Shown piece after piece: positions 1 through 9,315 of a stretch of 64,000 nucleotides of DNA (positions within the stretch are counted from its first letter, which is position 1; every line of letters starts with the position of its first letter). The stretch comes from Actinomyces sp. oral taxon 170 str. F0386 (GTDB lineage: Bacteria; Actinomycetota; Actinomycetes; Actinomycetales; Actinomycetaceae). The stretch spans positions 124,001 through 188,000 of the forward strand of contig NZ_GL882511.1 of NCBI RefSeq assembly GCF_000195595.1, given 5' to 3'. Position numbers and translations under genes: made by a program. Under the pieces are notes generated by a model, which saw only the letters and a list, made by a program, of their open reading frames with translations, ran no database searches and was not told the DNA's origin.

Positions 1-1
1 C

Positions 2-811
2 TCGGCCGTCTGCGTCACCCTGTTCCTGGGTGGCTGGCGCTCCACCGTCCTCAGCCTGTTCTGGGAGGGCGCCAACTCCGGGTGGTGGCCGATGCTGTGG
101 TTCATCGGCAAGGTCTGGGCCGTCATGTTCTTCATGATCTGGACCCGAGGCACCCTGGTGCGCATCCGCTACGACCACTTCATGAAGCTGGGCTGGAAGG
201 TCCTCATCCCGGTCTCCCTGGTGTGGTTCGTGCTGGTCGCGGTGGTGCGCGCCTTCCGTACCTTCTCCGGCGCCTCCGCGCAGGCCCTGCTGCTGCCGAT
301 GGCCGTCGTCTTCTGCATCATCATGCTCATCCTCTTCCTCATGCCCGACAAGGAGGACGAGGAGGAGCTCTACGACTATGACGATGACGAGTACGGCGAG
401 GCCGATGACGACGTCGAGATCATGAGTGCCGACGACGACCACATCGCCTTCCTCGAGGGCTTCCCCGTCCCGCCGCTGCCGGGGGAGTCCCTGCCGCCCT
501 CGCCGCGCGCCCGCCGCGCCGCGTTGGCCTCCGACGCCGACGGCGCGGAGGACGCCGAGGGCGGGGCGGTCACCGCCGTCGGCGTCCTGGATGACGTCGA
601 CCGCGAGGATGACGATGCCGACGACGTCGTCGAGTCGGCCGCCTCAGCCGGCTCGCCCGAGTCCGCCTCCCCGAACCGTTCCGGCTCGGACTCGGCCACC
701 GCCCTGCCCACCTTCACCCTTGGCCTCAAGGCCGACTCGGCCAGTGACACAGCCACAGACAAGGCCACCGACGAGGCCGCTGAGGTACCCCAGGAGGGAA
801 AAGATGACTGA
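2..811 (+). CDS. nuoH: NADH-quinone oxidoreductase subunit H (NuoH), 5' end missing
   Basis: This is the C-terminal part of the complex I membrane subunit at the quinone-binding junction with the peripheral arm. The frame is open from the window edge. It reads TLFLGGWR, then [16 protein letters not shown], the characteristic NuoH loop, followed by two hydrophobic helices ending near base 345. After that comes an unusual tail of about 150 residues that begins with a run of Asp/Glu ([22 protein letters not shown]) and continues as Pro/Ala/Ser/Asp-rich low-complexity sequence. Typical NuoH proteins stop soon after the last helix. The stop overlaps the nuoI start by 8 bp, so the two are translationally coupled. 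Identity is secure; the role of the tail is unknown. Confidence 0.95.
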   Translation, partial: SAVCVTLFLGGWRSTVLSLFWEGANSGWWPMLWFIGKVWAVMFFMIWTRGTLVRIRYDHFMKLGWKVLIPVSLVWFVLVAVVRAFRTFSGASAQALLLPMAVVFCIIMLILFLMPDKEDEEELYDYDDDEYGEADDDVEIMSADDDHIAFLEGFPVPPLPGESLPPSPRARRAALASDADGAEDAEGGAVTAVGVLDDVDREDDDADDVVESAASAGSPESASPNRSGSDSATALPTFTLGLKADSASDTATDKATDEAAEVPQEGKDD

Positions 812-1517
812 TCGCCGCCCCAACCGCTCCCGGGGCTCCCAGCACGACGACTGGCTGCGCGACGCCCCCTCCGCCGTGGCCCGGGCCTTCGCGCCCGTGG
901 CCGGATACGGGGTCACCATCTCCTCGATGTTCCGCCCAGTGGTCACCGAGCAGTACCCCTTCGAGCCGCCCCAGGTGATGCCCCGCTACCACGGGCGCCA
1001 CCAGCTCAACCGCTACGACGACGGCCTGGAGAAGTGCATCGGCTGCGAGCTGTGCGCCTGGGCCTGCCCCGCCGACGCGATCTACGTCGAGGCCGCCTCC
1101 AACGAGCCCGGCGCCCAGTACTCGCCCGGCGAGCGCTACGGGCGCGTCTACCAGATCAACTACCTGCGCTGCATCTTCTGCGGCATGTGCATCGAGGCCT
1201 GCCCCACCCGGGCCCTGACCATGTCCACCGACTTCGACGAGCTCGTCGGCCCCGGCCGCGAGGGCCTCATCTACGAGAAGGAGGACCTCCTGGCCCCTGT
1301 GCCCGACGGCGCCGTCGGCGCCCCCCACCCCATGGTCGAGGACACCGAGGACGGCGACTACTACCGCGGGCGGGTCACCGGCTCCACCCAGGCCCAGATC
1401 GACTGGGTGCGCGCCCACCGGCCCGACGACCCCAGCCTGTCCGGCGCCCGTGCCAAGGCGGCCCCGACCGCCTCCGGCTGGAGCAGCCGGCAGACCGTGA
1501 AGGGAGCCGTGCGATGA
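804..1517 (+). CDS. nuoI: NADH-quinone oxidoreductase subunit I (NuoI), two [4Fe-4S] clusters
   Basis: NuoI is the 8Fe ferredoxin-like subunit of the complex I peripheral arm that carries clusters N6a and N6b and passes electrons toward N2. The protein is 237 residues. Two cysteine motifs are visible: [12 protein letters not shown] (C78, C81, C84, C88) and [12 protein letters not shown] (C123, C126, C129, C133). All eight ligands are present. The ATG at 804 lies about 5 bases after an AGGAGGG ribosome binding site inside the end of nuoH. A C-terminal extension of about 60 residues follows the usual end of the ferredoxin fold, as in other actinobacterial NuoI proteins. The stop overlaps the nuoJ start (ATGA). 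Confidence 0.97.
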   Translation: MTDRRPNRSRGSQHDDWLRDAPSAVARAFAPVAGYGVTISSMFRPVVTEQYPFEPPQVMPRYHGRHQLNRYDDGLEKCIGCELCAWACPADAIYVEAASNEPGAQYSPGERYGRVYQINYLRCIFCGMCIEACPTRALTMSTDFDELVGPGREGLIYEKEDLLAPVPDGAVGAPHPMVEDTEDGDYYRGRVTGSTQAQIDWVRAHRPDDPSLSGARAKAAPTASGWSSRQTVKGAVR

Positions 1518-2509
1518 GCGTCCTCCTGCTGCCCGGCGCGGTCTCCGCCGCTCCCGCGGTTCCCACCGCCCTGACCTCGGACGGCCGTCTGGGGCTGGGC
1601 GAGGCCATCGTGTTCGGCGTCGTCGCCCTGGTCACCGTGGCCTGCGGCATCGGCGTCCTGACCGCCAAGCGGGCCGTCACCGCCGCCATCAACATGATCG
1701 GCATCATGATCTCGCTGGCCGTCCTCTACATCGTCAACGAGTCGCCCTTCATGGGGATCACCCAGGTCGTCGTGTACACCGGTGCCGTGATGACCCTCGT
1801 GCTGTTCGTCATCATGCTCGTGGGCGTCGGAGGCGACGAGCCGGTGGGCGCAGCCGGCTCGGTCATGAGACGCCCGGTCCTCATCCTCCTGGGCCTGGGA
1901 CTGGCCGGGTTCCTGGCCGCCGTCGTGTGGCGCGCCGCCCTGCCGACGCCGGCCGGGCTCAAGGACGGTGCCAAGGCCGCCCCCGACCTGCTGGCCGTCA
2001 CGCTCTACAACGACCACGTCGTCACCATGGAGCTGACCGCCATCCTGCTCATCGTCGCCGCCGTCGGCGCCCTGACCCTCACCCATCGCCAGCGCATCCG
2101 GGCCCGGCTCAGCCAGCGCCGCGTGGCCGCGAACAAGATGCAGGACTACGCCTCCAAGGGCGCCCACCCCGGCCAGAAGCCGATGCCCGGCGTCTACGCC
2201 TCCACCAACTCCGCCGCCGCCCCGGCCCTCGGCGCCGACGGCGAGGCCGTCGAGGAATCCGTTCCCCGGGTCCTGCGGGCCCGCGGCCAGGGCCTGGATC
2301 TGTCCGACGTCTCCCCGGAGATGGGACTGGCCCAGCGCTCCGGGACGATCGTCTCCCGCCAGGACAGCGTAGGTGGCGTCGGCGCGATCGGCTCCCGGGA
2401 CACCGGTCGCTCCGGCATGCCGGCCATGCCCGGCGCCGCCGCCCCCGTCGTCAAGCAGCCCGTCCGCAGCACCGACGACGCAGCCCCTGAGCAGAAGGAG
2501 GAGAAGTGA
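1514..2509 (+). CDS. nuoJ: NADH-quinone oxidoreductase subunit J (NuoJ) with long soluble tail
   Basis: NuoJ is a membrane subunit of the complex I proton-pumping arm, next to NuoK. The protein is 331 residues. About five hydrophobic helices occupy the first 195 residues and include the conserved stretch [22 protein letters not shown] Gly/Ala/Pro/Ser-rich hydrophilic tail of about 135 residues follows; the E. coli protein, at about 184 residues, lacks it. The ATG at 1514 overlaps the nuoI stop, and the stop overlaps the nuoK GTG start, so the gene sits inside a tightly coupled operon. Assignment is firm from sequence and order. Confidence 0.95.
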   Translation: MSVLLLPGAVSAAPAVPTALTSDGRLGLGEAIVFGVVALVTVACGIGVLTAKRAVTAAINMIGIMISLAVLYIVNESPFMGITQVVVYTGAVMTLVLFVIMLVGVGGDEPVGAAGSVMRRPVLILLGLGLAGFLAAVVWRAALPTPAGLKDGAKAAPDLLAVTLYNDHVVTMELTAILLIVAAVGALTLTHRQRIRARLSQRRVAANKMQDYASKGAHPGQKPMPGVYASTNSAAAPALGADGEAVEESVPRVLRARGQGLDLSDVSPEMGLAQRSGTIVSRQDSVGGVGAIGSRDTGRSGMPAMPGAAAPVVKQPVRSTDDAAPEQKEEK

Positions 2510-2811
2510 GTCTCCCCATCACCGTCTACATCATCCTGGCCGGGGTGCTGTTCACCCTGGGGGCGCTCACGGTGCTGCTGCGCCGCAACGCCATCATCGA
2601 GCTCATGGGCGTTGAGCTCATGCTCAACGCCGTCAACCTCGTCCTGGTGACCTCCTCCCGGATCCACGGCAACCTCACCGGCCAGGTCTTCGCCTTCTTC
2701 GTCATGGTGGTGGCCGCCGCCGAGGTCGTGGTGGGGCTGAGCATCGTCGTATCCATCTTCCGCACCCGCAGGTCCACGTCGGTCGACGACGAGAACCTGC
2801 TCAAGAACTGA
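2506..2811 (+). CDS. nuoK: NADH-quinone oxidoreductase subunit K (NuoK)
   Basis: NuoK is a small three-helix antiporter-like (MrpC-related) subunit of the complex I membrane arm. The protein is 101 residues, the normal family length. Two membrane-embedded glutamates typical of the family are visible: one in [15 protein letters not shown] and one in [12 protein letters not shown]. The GTG start lies inside a GAGAAGTGAG overlap with the nuoJ stop and is preceded by AAGGAGGAG, a strong ribosome binding site. nuoL begins 17 bases after the stop. Confidence 0.97.
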   Translation: MSLPITVYIILAGVLFTLGALTVLLRRNAIIELMGVELMLNAVNLVLVTSSRIHGNLTGQVFAFFVMVVAAAEVVVGLSIVVSIFRTRRSTSVDDENLLKN

Positions 2812-2828
2812 GGGGAGAGGCCACCGAC

Positions 2829-4829
2829 ATGCTTCCCGCTCCTGTCACCGCCCCCGCCGTCGTGACGCCTGTGGCCGAGGCCACCGGTCCGGCCTCCTGG
2901 GCCTGGCTGCTCATCGCCGTGCCCGCGGTCTCGGCCGCCTTCCTGCTGCTGGCCGGACGCCGCTCCAACACCTGGGGCCACTGGCTGGGCCTGGCCGCCT
3001 CCCTGGCCACCGCCTGTCTGGGCGTGGGCATCCTCGTGCAGGTCCTGGGTCTGCCCGCCGAGGAACGCGTCATCGGGCTGCCCCTCTACCACTGGTTCTC
3101 CGCCGGGAACCTGAGCATCGACGTCGGCCTGCGTCTGGACCCGCTCTCGCTGACCTTCGTCACCCTGGTCACCTGCGTCGGCTTCCTCATCCACCTGTAC
3201 TCGGTGGCCTACATGGCCCACGACCGCGACCGACGCCGGTTCTTCGCCTACCTCAACCTCTTCATCGCCGCGATGCTCACCCTGGTGCTGGGCGACTCCT
3301 ACATCGTGCTCTTCGTCGGCTGGGAGGGCGTGGGCCTGGCCTCCTACCTGCTCATCGGCTTCTGGAACACGGCCGACGCCGATGCCCCCCAGGGTGAGCA
3401 GGTCACCAGCCGCGAGAACGCCGCTGCGGCCAAGAAGGCCTTCGTCATGAACCGCGTGGGCGACGTCGGCCTCCTGCTGGCCATGATGACGATGGTCGGC
3501 CAGGTCGGAGCGGTCTCCTTCGACTCCGTCTCCGCCGCTGCCGGCGACGGCTCGGTGACCACCGGCTGGCTCACCGCCATCGGCTTCTTCCTGCTCCTGG
3601 CGGCCTGCGGCAAGTCCGCCCAGTTCCCGCTCCAGGCCTGGCTGGGTGACGCCATGGCCGGCCCCACACCGGTCTCGGCCCTCATCCACGCCGCCACCAT
3701 GGTCACCGCCGGCGTCTACCTCATGGTCCGCTCCGCCGCCGTCTTCGAGGGGGCCCCGGACGCGCAGGCGGCCGTCGCCGTCGTCGGTGCCATCACCCTG
3801 CTGCTGGGGGCCGTCATCGGGAGCGCCAAGGACGACATGAAGAAGGTCCTGGCCGCCTCCACCATGAGCCAGATCGGCTACATGATGCTGGGCGCCGGGC
3901 TCGGCCCGATCGGCTACGCCTTCGCCATCTTCCACCTGCTCACCCACGGATTCTTCAAGGCCCAGCTCTTCCTGGGGGCCGGCTCGGTCATGCACGCCAT
4001 GAGCGACCAGGTCAACATGCGCCGCTTCGGCGGCCTGCGCGGCGCCATGACGATCACCTGGGTCACCATGGGCATCGGCTGGCTCGCCATCCTGGGAGTC
4101 CCGCCCTTCTCCGGCTTCTGGTCCAAGGACCGCCTCATCGAGGCCGCCTTCGTCGGTGAGGGCGCCAAGCCCTGGGTCCTGGGAACCATCGCCCTGCTGG
4201 GCGCGGGCCTGACCGCCTTCTACATGTCCCGCCTGTTCTTCATGATCTTCCACGGCAGGCAGCGCTGGACCACGGACGAGGACCTGGAGGGTGAGGTCCA
4301 CCCCCACGAGTCCGGCTGGCTCATGACCCTGCCCCTCATCGTCCTGTCCGTGTTCTCCGCCGGCCTGGGCGGGCTGCTGACCTACGACGACATGTTCGTC
4401 ACCTGGCTGGAGCCGGTCACCGGCCACACCGAGCACGGCGAGCCGGTCCTGCCGGCCACCGTCATCATGGGCGCCACCCTCGCCCTGGTCGTCGTCGGGG
4501 CCGTCGTGGCTTGGTGGATGTACGTGCGCCGCCCGGTGCCCGTTGTCCTCCAGCCGACCAACCCGCTGGTGGAGGCCGCCCGCAAGGACATGTACCAGGA
4601 CGCCGTCAACGAGGCCCTGGCCATGCGTACCGGCCAGGGACTGGTCCTGGCCACCGACGCCGTCGAGCGCTACGTCGTCGACGGCGCCGTCGAGGGCGCC
4701 GCCACGGGTACAGGCGCCCTGGGGCGCCTGACCCGCCGCACCGAGTCCGGGTACGTGCGCTCCTACGCCGGCTACATGCTGGCCGGAACGGTCCTCGTAC
4801 TCATCGCCGTCCTGGCTGCCAGGTTCTGA
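2829..4829 (+). CDS. nuoL: NADH-quinone oxidoreductase subunit L (NuoL)
   Basis: NuoL is the distal antiporter-like proton channel subunit of complex I. The protein is 666 residues and strongly hydrophobic throughout. Family residues are in place: the TM5 glutamate in VGWEGVGLASYLLIGFW (E166) and the TM7 lysine in CGKSAQFPLQAWLGDAM (K262), followed by GPTPVSALIHAATMVTAGVYL. A hydrophilic segment near residues 475-490 precedes the C-terminal helices that include the lateral helix region. The ATG is preceded by GAGGGGAGAGG about 6-10 bases upstream. The gene is followed closely by nuoM. Confidence 0.97.
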   Translation: MLPAPVTAPAVVTPVAEATGPASWAWLLIAVPAVSAAFLLLAGRRSNTWGHWLGLAASLATACLGVGILVQVLGLPAEERVIGLPLYHWFSAGNLSIDVGLRLDPLSLTFVTLVTCVGFLIHLYSVAYMAHDRDRRRFFAYLNLFIAAMLTLVLGDSYIVLFVGWEGVGLASYLLIGFWNTADADAPQGEQVTSRENAAAAKKAFVMNRVGDVGLLLAMMTMVGQVGAVSFDSVSAAAGDGSVTTGWLTAIGFFLLLAACGKSAQFPLQAWLGDAMAGPTPVSALIHAATMVTAGVYLMVRSAAVFEGAPDAQAAVAVVGAITLLLGAVIGSAKDDMKKVLAASTMSQIGYMMLGAGLGPIGYAFAIFHLLTHGFFKAQLFLGAGSVMHAMSDQVNMRRFGGLRGAMTITWVTMGIGWLAILGVPPFSGFWSKDRLIEAAFVGEGAKPWVLGTIALLGAGLTAFYMSRLFFMIFHGRQRWTTDEDLEGEVHPHESGWLMTLPLIVLSVFSAGLGGLLTYDDMFVTWLEPVTGHTEHGEPVLPATVIMGATLALVVVGAVVAWWMYVRRPVPVVLQPTNPLVEAARKDMYQDAVNEALAMRTGQGLVLATDAVERYVVDGAVEGAATGTGALGRLTRRTESGYVRSYAGYMLAGTVLVLIAVLAARF

Positions 4830-4842
4830 GAGGACACGACAC

Positions 4843-6447
4843 ATGCCGACTCTTCCCGCATCGCTGCCCGTCCTGACCGTCATGGCGATCGTGCCACTGG
4901 CCGGGGCGCTCCTGCTGTGGCTGGTCCCGCCGCTGCGCCGGCTCCACGCCCGCGCCGTGGGCCTCGTGTTCTCCCTGGCCGTTCTCGCCCTGGGCCTGTG
5001 GGCGCTGAGCGCCTTCGACCTCGGCCACGCCGGCACCATCCAGCTCGCCCACACCCAGCCCTGGATCCCCGCCATCGGCGCCTCCTGGGCCCTGGGCGTC
5101 AACGGGCTGGGGCTGGCCATGGTGCTGCTGGCCGCCTTCGTCACGCCTCTGGTGCTGCTCGCCTCCTGGGGCGAGGTCCCCGCCGACCGCCAGGGCCTGT
5201 TCACCGGGCTCGTCCTGGCTCTGGAGTTCTTCGTCGTCGTCATCTTCTCGGCCCGCGACCTGCTGCTGTTCTACCTGTGCTTCGAGGCGATGCTCATCCC
5301 GGTGTACTTCCTCATCGGATGCTTCGGCGGGCAGAATCGCCAGCGTGCCGCCCTGAAGTTCCTCCTGTACTCCCTGGCCGGCGGGCTCGTCATGCTCATC
5401 GGCGTCATCGCGGTCTCCCTGCACTCCGCCAAGGACGGCAGCCCCAGCTTCCTCATCGACTCGGTGGCCGCCAACCTGCACGTGTCCACCGGTGCCGGGC
5501 ACTGGATCTTCCTGACCTTCTTCATTGCCTTCGCCATCAAGGCGCCCCTGGTGCCGGTCCACACCTGGCTGCCCGACACCGCGGAGCAGGCCACGCCGGG
5601 CACCTCGGTGCTGCTCATCGGCATCCTGGACAAGATCGGCACCTTCGGCATGATCACCCTGGTCCTGCCGATCTTCCCGGAGGCCTCGCGCTGGGCCGCC
5701 CCGGTGGTCCTGGTCCTGGCGGTCGTCTCCATCATCTACGGGGGCCTGGCCGCCATCGCCCAGGACAACCTCTACCGCCTCATCTCCTACACCTCCGTGA
5801 GCCACTTCGGCTTCATGGTCCTGGGGATCTTCATCGGCAACCAGGTGGCCGCCAACGGTGCCATGGTCTACATGGTGGCCCACGGCCTGTCCATCGCCGG
5901 CCTCTACCTGGTCACCGGCTTCATGGCCCGGCGCACCGGAACGGTTGCCATCAGCGAGCTCGGTGGCATCGCCCGGGTCATGCCGCTGGTGGCCGGCACG
6001 TTCCTGGTCTGCGGCCTGGCCTCCATCGCCCTGCCGGGCCTGAGCGGATTCGTGCCCGAGTGGATGGTGCTCACCGGCACTTTCTCGGTCTCGCTGGCCC
6101 TGGGCGGCGCGGCCGTCGTCGGGGTGATCATCGCCGCCGTCTACATGCTGCTGCCCTACCAGCGGGTCTTCACCGGTGCACCTGCGCCCGAGCGCGTGGG
6201 CAGCCCCGACCTCGACGGGCGCGAGCGGCTCGTCGTCGTCCCCATCATCGCCGCGATGCTCGCGCTCGGCCTGGCCCCGGCCACGCTCACCCACGCGCTC
6301 GACGACGTCGCCCGGCAGGTCACGCTCATGGCGAGCCGGACTCCGGGGGCCGTCGCCTCCGCCGTCGTCCCCGGTGACAGCTCCGATGCCGACGGCGCGA
6401 CCGATGCGCCCGCCGCCTCCACCGCTACGGAAGGGAACGCCAAGTGA
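4843..6447 (+). CDS. nuoM: NADH-quinone oxidoreductase subunit M (NuoM)
   Basis: NuoM is the second antiporter-like proton-translocating subunit of complex I. The protein is 534 residues with about 14 predicted helices. The conserved glutamate in CFEAMLIPVYFLIG (E148) and the lysine in FAIKAPLVPVHTWLPDTA (K233) are present. The last 50 residues are a Ser/Ala/Asp-rich hydrophilic tail, again longer than in E. coli. The ATG lies 13 bases after the nuoL stop, with GAGAGGA upstream. The stop overlaps the GTG start of nuoN. Confidence 0.97.
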   Translation: MPTLPASLPVLTVMAIVPLAGALLLWLVPPLRRLHARAVGLVFSLAVLALGLWALSAFDLGHAGTIQLAHTQPWIPAIGASWALGVNGLGLAMVLLAAFVTPLVLLASWGEVPADRQGLFTGLVLALEFFVVVIFSARDLLLFYLCFEAMLIPVYFLIGCFGGQNRQRAALKFLLYSLAGGLVMLIGVIAVSLHSAKDGSPSFLIDSVAANLHVSTGAGHWIFLTFFIAFAIKAPLVPVHTWLPDTAEQATPGTSVLLIGILDKIGTFGMITLVLPIFPEASRWAAPVVLVLAVVSIIYGGLAAIAQDNLYRLISYTSVSHFGFMVLGIFIGNQVAANGAMVYMVAHGLSIAGLYLVTGFMARRTGTVAISELGGIARVMPLVAGTFLVCGLASIALPGLSGFVPEWMVLTGTFSVSLALGGAAVVGVIIAAVYMLLPYQRVFTGAPAPERVGSPDLDGRERLVVVPIIAAMLALGLAPATLTHALDDVARQVTLMASRTPGAVASAVVPGDSSDADGATDAPAASTATEGNAK

Positions 6448-8051
6448 GCCCCTCAGCCACTGACCCGATCGTCAACTGGGACGCCCTGACGCCGGTACTC
6501 ATCATCCTGGGCGCCGGTGTCCTGGGTGTCCTCGTGGAGGCCTTCATCGCCCGCCCCGCACGCCTGGCCGTGCAGGCCACGCTGAGCCTCTTGGCCATCC
6601 TGGCCTCCGGGGTCTCCCTCTTCCTGCGCTGGGGCGAGGTCAAGGCCGCCGGGGCCGCCGTCGAGGCGACCTACCAGGGAGCCCAGGACTTCCTACCGGG
6701 CGCCCGCATGTCCGCGGGCCTGACTGAGGACCCCTTCTCCATCGCCGCCCAGGGCGTCCTCCTGCTCATCGGCCTGCTGGCCGTCCTGGTCATGGCCGAC
6801 CGCACCGCCGTCGGCGACGGCGCCTTCGCGGCCCAGGCCGCCGACCGTCCCGGTAGCGCGGAGGAGAGCGAGTCCCTCCTGGCCGGGTGGACCACCACCG
6901 AGATCTTCCCTCTGACCCTGTTCTCCCTGGGCGGCATGATGCTGTTCGGGGCCAGCAGCGACCTCATCACGCTGTTCGTCATCCTGGAGATGATCTCCCT
7001 GCCGCTGTACGTCCTGGCGGCCACCGCTCGTCACCGCCGGCTGCTCAGCCAGGAGGCGGCGCTGAAGTACTTCGTACTGGGGGCCTTCGCCTCAGCCTTC
7101 CTGCTCATGGGGTCGGCCCTGCTCTACGGGGTGGCCGGCGCCGTGGACTACAAGGCCCTCGGCGAGGCCGTGCGCACCGTGCAGGGGCAGGACCGGCTCA
7201 TCCTGACCGGTGTCATGCTCGTCATCGTCGGCCTGCTGTTCAAGGTGGCGGCCGTGCCCTTCCACGCATGGAGCCCGGACGTCTACCAGGGCGCCCCCAC
7301 CCCGGTCACCGGCTTCATGGCCGCTGGGGTCAAGGCCGCCGCCTTCCTGGCCCTCGTGCGCTTCTACTACGTCATCGCCGGTGCCATGGGCTGGGACCTG
7401 GCCCCCGCCCTGTGGGCTGTGGTGGCGCTGACCATGCTCGTGGGCACCGTCGTCGGCGTGGTCCAGCGTGACGTCAAGCGCATGCTCGCCTACTCCGCCA
7501 TCGCCCACGCCGGCTTCATGCTCATCGGGATCCTCGCCTACTCCAAGGCAGCGATCTCCGCGCTCAGCTTCTACGCCCTGACCTACGGGATCGCCACCGT
7601 GGGCGCCTTCGGCATCATCACCCTGGTGCGCTCCAACCGCGGCGGCTCCGTGGGCGGTGAGGACGGCGACCTGGAGGCCTTCAAGGGCCTGGGACGCCGC
7701 AGTCCCTGGGCGGCCGGCGCCATGACCGTTTTCCTGCTGTCCTTCGCGGGCGTGCCTCTCACGGCCGGCTTCATGGCCAAGTTCCGGCTCTTCGCCACCG
7801 GGTTGAGCGGCAACGGGGTGCCCTTCGTCATCCTTGCCGTCGTCTGCTCGGCCGTGACCGCCTTCTTCTACATGCGGCTCATCGTCCTCATGTTCTTCCA
7901 CGAGCCCGACGGCGAGCGCTCTGTGGTCGTGGCCAGTAACGGCCCGATCATCCTGGCGGTCAGTGTTGCGGTGATGGCCACAATCGGCTTGGGGATTCTG
8001 CCGCAGGCCGCCTTCGACCTGTTCGACCGGACGGCTATGCTCCTTCCGTGA
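6444..8051 (+). CDS. nuoN: NADH-quinone oxidoreductase subunit N (NuoN)
   Basis: NuoN is the third antiporter-like subunit of complex I and ends the nuo gene set. The protein is 535 residues. The family glutamate in VILEMISLPLYVLAA (E182) and the lysine in LLFKVAAVPFHAWSPDVYQGAPTPV (K267) are visible. The GTG start overlaps the nuoM stop. The stop overlaps the GTG start of the polyprenyl diphosphate synthase gene by 4 bp, so that enzyme should be made together with complex I. Confidence 0.97.
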   Translation: MSPSATDPIVNWDALTPVLIILGAGVLGVLVEAFIARPARLAVQATLSLLAILASGVSLFLRWGEVKAAGAAVEATYQGAQDFLPGARMSAGLTEDPFSIAAQGVLLLIGLLAVLVMADRTAVGDGAFAAQAADRPGSAEESESLLAGWTTTEIFPLTLFSLGGMMLFGASSDLITLFVILEMISLPLYVLAATARHRRLLSQEAALKYFVLGAFASAFLLMGSALLYGVAGAVDYKALGEAVRTVQGQDRLILTGVMLVIVGLLFKVAAVPFHAWSPDVYQGAPTPVTGFMAAGVKAAAFLALVRFYYVIAGAMGWDLAPALWAVVALTMLVGTVVGVVQRDVKRMLAYSAIAHAGFMLIGILAYSKAAISALSFYALTYGIATVGAFGIITLVRSNRGGSVGGEDGDLEAFKGLGRRSPWAAGAMTVFLLSFAGVPLTAGFMAKFRLFATGLSGNGVPFVILAVVCSAVTAFFYMRLIVLMFFHEPDGERSVVVASNGPIILAVSVAVMATIGLGILPQAAFDLFDRTAMLLP

Positions 8052-9154
8052 TCGGATCTCTGCCGCTGAGCGCGCCCCAGCTGGAGGCGCGCATCGTCCC
8101 CGCCCTCCAGGCCATCGAGGACCGCCTCATGGAGGTGGTCACCAGCGCTGACGAGACCATCAACCCGCCGACCTCGCACCTGGCCGAGGCCGGGGGCAAG
8201 CGCCTGCGGCCGGTCCTGGCCCTGCTGACCGCCCAGCTCGGTGACCCGGCCCTGGCCGCCGGCGAGCAGATCCGCGATGCGGGCGTGGCCGTGGAGCTGA
8301 CACACATCGCCACGCTCTACCACGACGATGTCATGGACGAGGCTCCGCTGCGCCGCGGTGCCCCCAGCGCCCAGACCGTGTGGGGCAACTCCGCCGCCAT
8401 CCTCACCGGTGACGTCCTCGTTGCCCGCGCCTCCCAGCTCGTGGCGGCGCTCGGCCCGGAGGCCGTCATGGCCCACGCCAAGACCTTCGAGCGCCTGTGC
8501 ATGGGCCAGCTCCATGAGACCCTGCCGCGTCCGTCCGGCACCGACCCGGTGGATCACTACATCCAGGTCCTGGCGGACAAGACCGGCTCCCTCATCGCGG
8601 TGTCCGCCCGCTACGGGGCGATGCTCACCGGTGCCGGGGTGCGCACCGAGCGGATCGTGGAGGAGTTCGGTGAGAAGATCGGCGTGGCCTTCCAGCTGGC
8701 CGACGACGTCATCGACCTCATGAGCGACTCGGCCACCACCGGCAAGACTCCCGGCACCGACCTGCGCGAGGGCGTGGACACCATGCCGGTGCTGCTCCTG
8801 CGCAAGGCCCTGGCGGCCGGTGAGCTCGACGCCGCCGGCCAGGCGATCCTCTCGCGCCTGTCCACGGGCGACCTGTCCGATGACGCCTTCCTGGCCGACG
8901 TCGTCGCCCGTCTGCGTGAGCATCCCGTCCTGGCCCGCACTCGCGAGATGGCCATGGCCTGGGCCGCCGAGGCCGTCCAGGGCCTGGAGGGCCTGGAGGA
9001 GGCTGTTCTTGACGGGACCCGGCAGCGCCTGACCGAGGCCGGGATCGAGGATGAGGCCGCTGCGGCGGCACTGGCCGACGCCGGTGAACGGGTGGCGCAG
9101 GTGCGTGCGGCCATGGAGGACTTCGCCCGCATCCTCGTGGACCGGGCTGCCTGA
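8048..9154 (+). CDS. Long-chain polyprenyl diphosphate synthase (menaquinone side chain)
   Basis: This is a trans-isoprenyl diphosphate synthase that condenses isopentenyl diphosphate with allylic primers. The protein is 368 residues. The first aspartate-rich motif is DDVMD (residues 93-97), preceded by the GGKRLRP substrate-binding loop. The second is DDVID (219-223), in FQLADDVIDLMSD. Translational coupling to nuoN makes it likely that it builds the heptaprenyl-to-nonaprenyl tail of menaquinone, the electron acceptor of the preceding complex I. Chain length cannot be read reliably from the sequence. About 40 extra residues at the C-terminus are Ala/Glu-rich. No partner small subunit is encoded nearby. 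Confidence 0.9.
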   Translation: MIGSLPLSAPQLEARIVPALQAIEDRLMEVVTSADETINPPTSHLAEAGGKRLRPVLALLTAQLGDPALAAGEQIRDAGVAVELTHIATLYHDDVMDEAPLRRGAPSAQTVWGNSAAILTGDVLVARASQLVAALGPEAVMAHAKTFERLCMGQLHETLPRPSGTDPVDHYIQVLADKTGSLIAVSARYGAMLTGAGVRTERIVEEFGEKIGVAFQLADDVIDLMSDSATTGKTPGTDLREGVDTMPVLLLRKALAAGELDAAGQAILSRLSTGDLSDDAFLADVVARLREHPVLARTREMAMAWAAEAVQGLEGLEEAVLDGTRQRLTEAGIEDEAAAAALADAGERVAQVRAAMEDFARILVDRAA

Positions 9155-9219
9155 AGGTCGTCCTGGGGACTGAAGAGGGTTCGCAACTACCCATGACTCC
9201 CCATGGGATGGTGGGGAGC

Positions 9220-9249
9220 CGATGGGGAGAGACGGGTACCTCCCCATCG
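9220..9249. repeat. Perfect 10-bp inverted repeat after the nuo operon
   Basis: CGATGGGGAG at 9220-9229 is the exact reverse complement of CTCCCCATCG at 9240-9249, with a 10-nt loop. Further CCCCAT/ATGGGG copies lie just upstream (9198-9218), so alternative hairpins are possible. There is no T-run. It could end the nuo transcript or act as an operator for the lipoprotein gene that starts 67 bases downstream. Confidence 0.6.
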
Positions 9250-9315
9250 TGCGCGACGGCGTGGAGTGCATAGCGTGTCAGGCACATGTTCCCGATGTGC
9301 CGAAAGGTCCCCGAC

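Noticed and set aside
2526-5243. A 905-codon open frame on the minus strand
   Set aside because: It is antisense to nuoK-nuoL-nuoM, whose identities are certain. Its protein is His/Gly/Asp-rich low-complexity sequence typical of the shadow of GC-rich genes.
4801-6294. A 497-codon open frame on the minus strand opposite nuoM
   Set aside because: Low-complexity composition and complete overlap with a secure gene.
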